The position numbers and the translations under genes were made by a program. A DNA stretch of 6,126 nucleotides from Clostridiales bacterium (GTDB taxonomy: Bacteria > Bacillota > Clostridia > Tissierellales > Dethiosulfatibacteraceae), in the NCBI GenBank assembly GCA_003539375.1, contig DPPH01000219.1, forward strand, positions 1 through 6,126. The letters are read 5' to 3'. Below the pieces are notes generated by a model that saw only the letters and a list, made by a program, of their open reading frames with translations, searched no databases and was not told where the DNA came from. Positions 6,104 through 6,126 of the stretch are shown here, one piece after another. Position 1 is the first letter of the stretch. Every line of letters starts with the position of its first letter.

Positions 6104-6126
6104 TTAGTCATTTGTTAAATATCTAA
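6104..6126 (-). CDS. Possible C-terminal end of an upstream gene, perhaps the ABC ATPase (cut by right edge)
   Basis: On the minus strand one frame entering from the right edge reads RYLTND and then TAA at 6104-6106, 27 bases before the permease ATG. ABC-2 exporter ATPases often end in a short TGR-like tail, so this could be the end of the ATPase gene of the same operon. Another frame reads LDI then TAA at about 6115. The piece is too short to decide, and this call rests mainly on context. Confidence 0.3.

Noticed and set aside
6069..6110. A 13-codon minus-strand frame (MTKHFNSKEEVKC) overlapping the permease start
   Set aside because: It has no ribosome binding site of its own, and half of it is the permease's AAGGAGG region. 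It is too short to support.

Overview
The window is AT-rich with compact genes, strong AAGGAGG-type ribosome binding sites, sigma-A-like promoters, intrinsic terminators and a SAM-I riboswitch. Together these point to a low-GC Firmicute, most likely a member of Clostridia or Tissierellia. This is inferred from style and gene content; no 16S rRNA gene or other marker is present. I count five intact genes, one gene cut by the left edge, one broken gene, and a possible fragment at the right edge.

Layout. (1) Positions 1-539, minus: N-terminal part of a membrane-anchored sensor with a Cache-like extracytoplasmic domain; its output domain lies outside the window. (2) Positions 640-942, minus: an 80-residue, extremely hydrophobic protein of unknown function, followed by a perfect 21-bp hairpin. 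(3) Positions 1051-2470, plus: a two-gene operon of a FabT-like MarR regulator and a DegV/FakB-family fatty-acid-binding protein. Its consensus-like promoter is overlapped by a perfect TTTGA-N3-TCAAA palindrome that closely resembles the FabT operator, and the operon ends in a good terminator. (4) Positions 2469-4886, minus: a methionine operon, promoter - SAM-I riboswitch - metY - metA. MetA has Glu111, so it is predicted to use acetyl-CoA. This fits MetY, which consumes O-acetylhomoserine and sulfide to make homocysteine. (5) Positions 4902-6076, minus: an ABC-2 type exporter permease broken by a one-base frameshift and an in-frame TAG; its remaining C-terminus is still readable after the stop. 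A few codons at the right edge may be the end of its ATPase gene.

How the parts work together. The met operon is a complete, SAM-repressed route from homoserine to homocysteine by direct sulfhydrylation. When SAM is low, a 9-nt segment of the aptamer's P1 helix can pair with the terminator and let transcription through. The FabT-like/FakB-like pair looks like a self-regulated unit linking the sensing of acyl chains to the handling of exogenous fatty acids. It is uncoupled from the fab biosynthesis cluster where fabT is usually found, and it is the least routine arrangement here. The exporter next to the met operon appears to be decaying. I found no CRISPR array, insertion sequence, tRNA or rRNA, and nothing that clearly amounts to a wholly new system.
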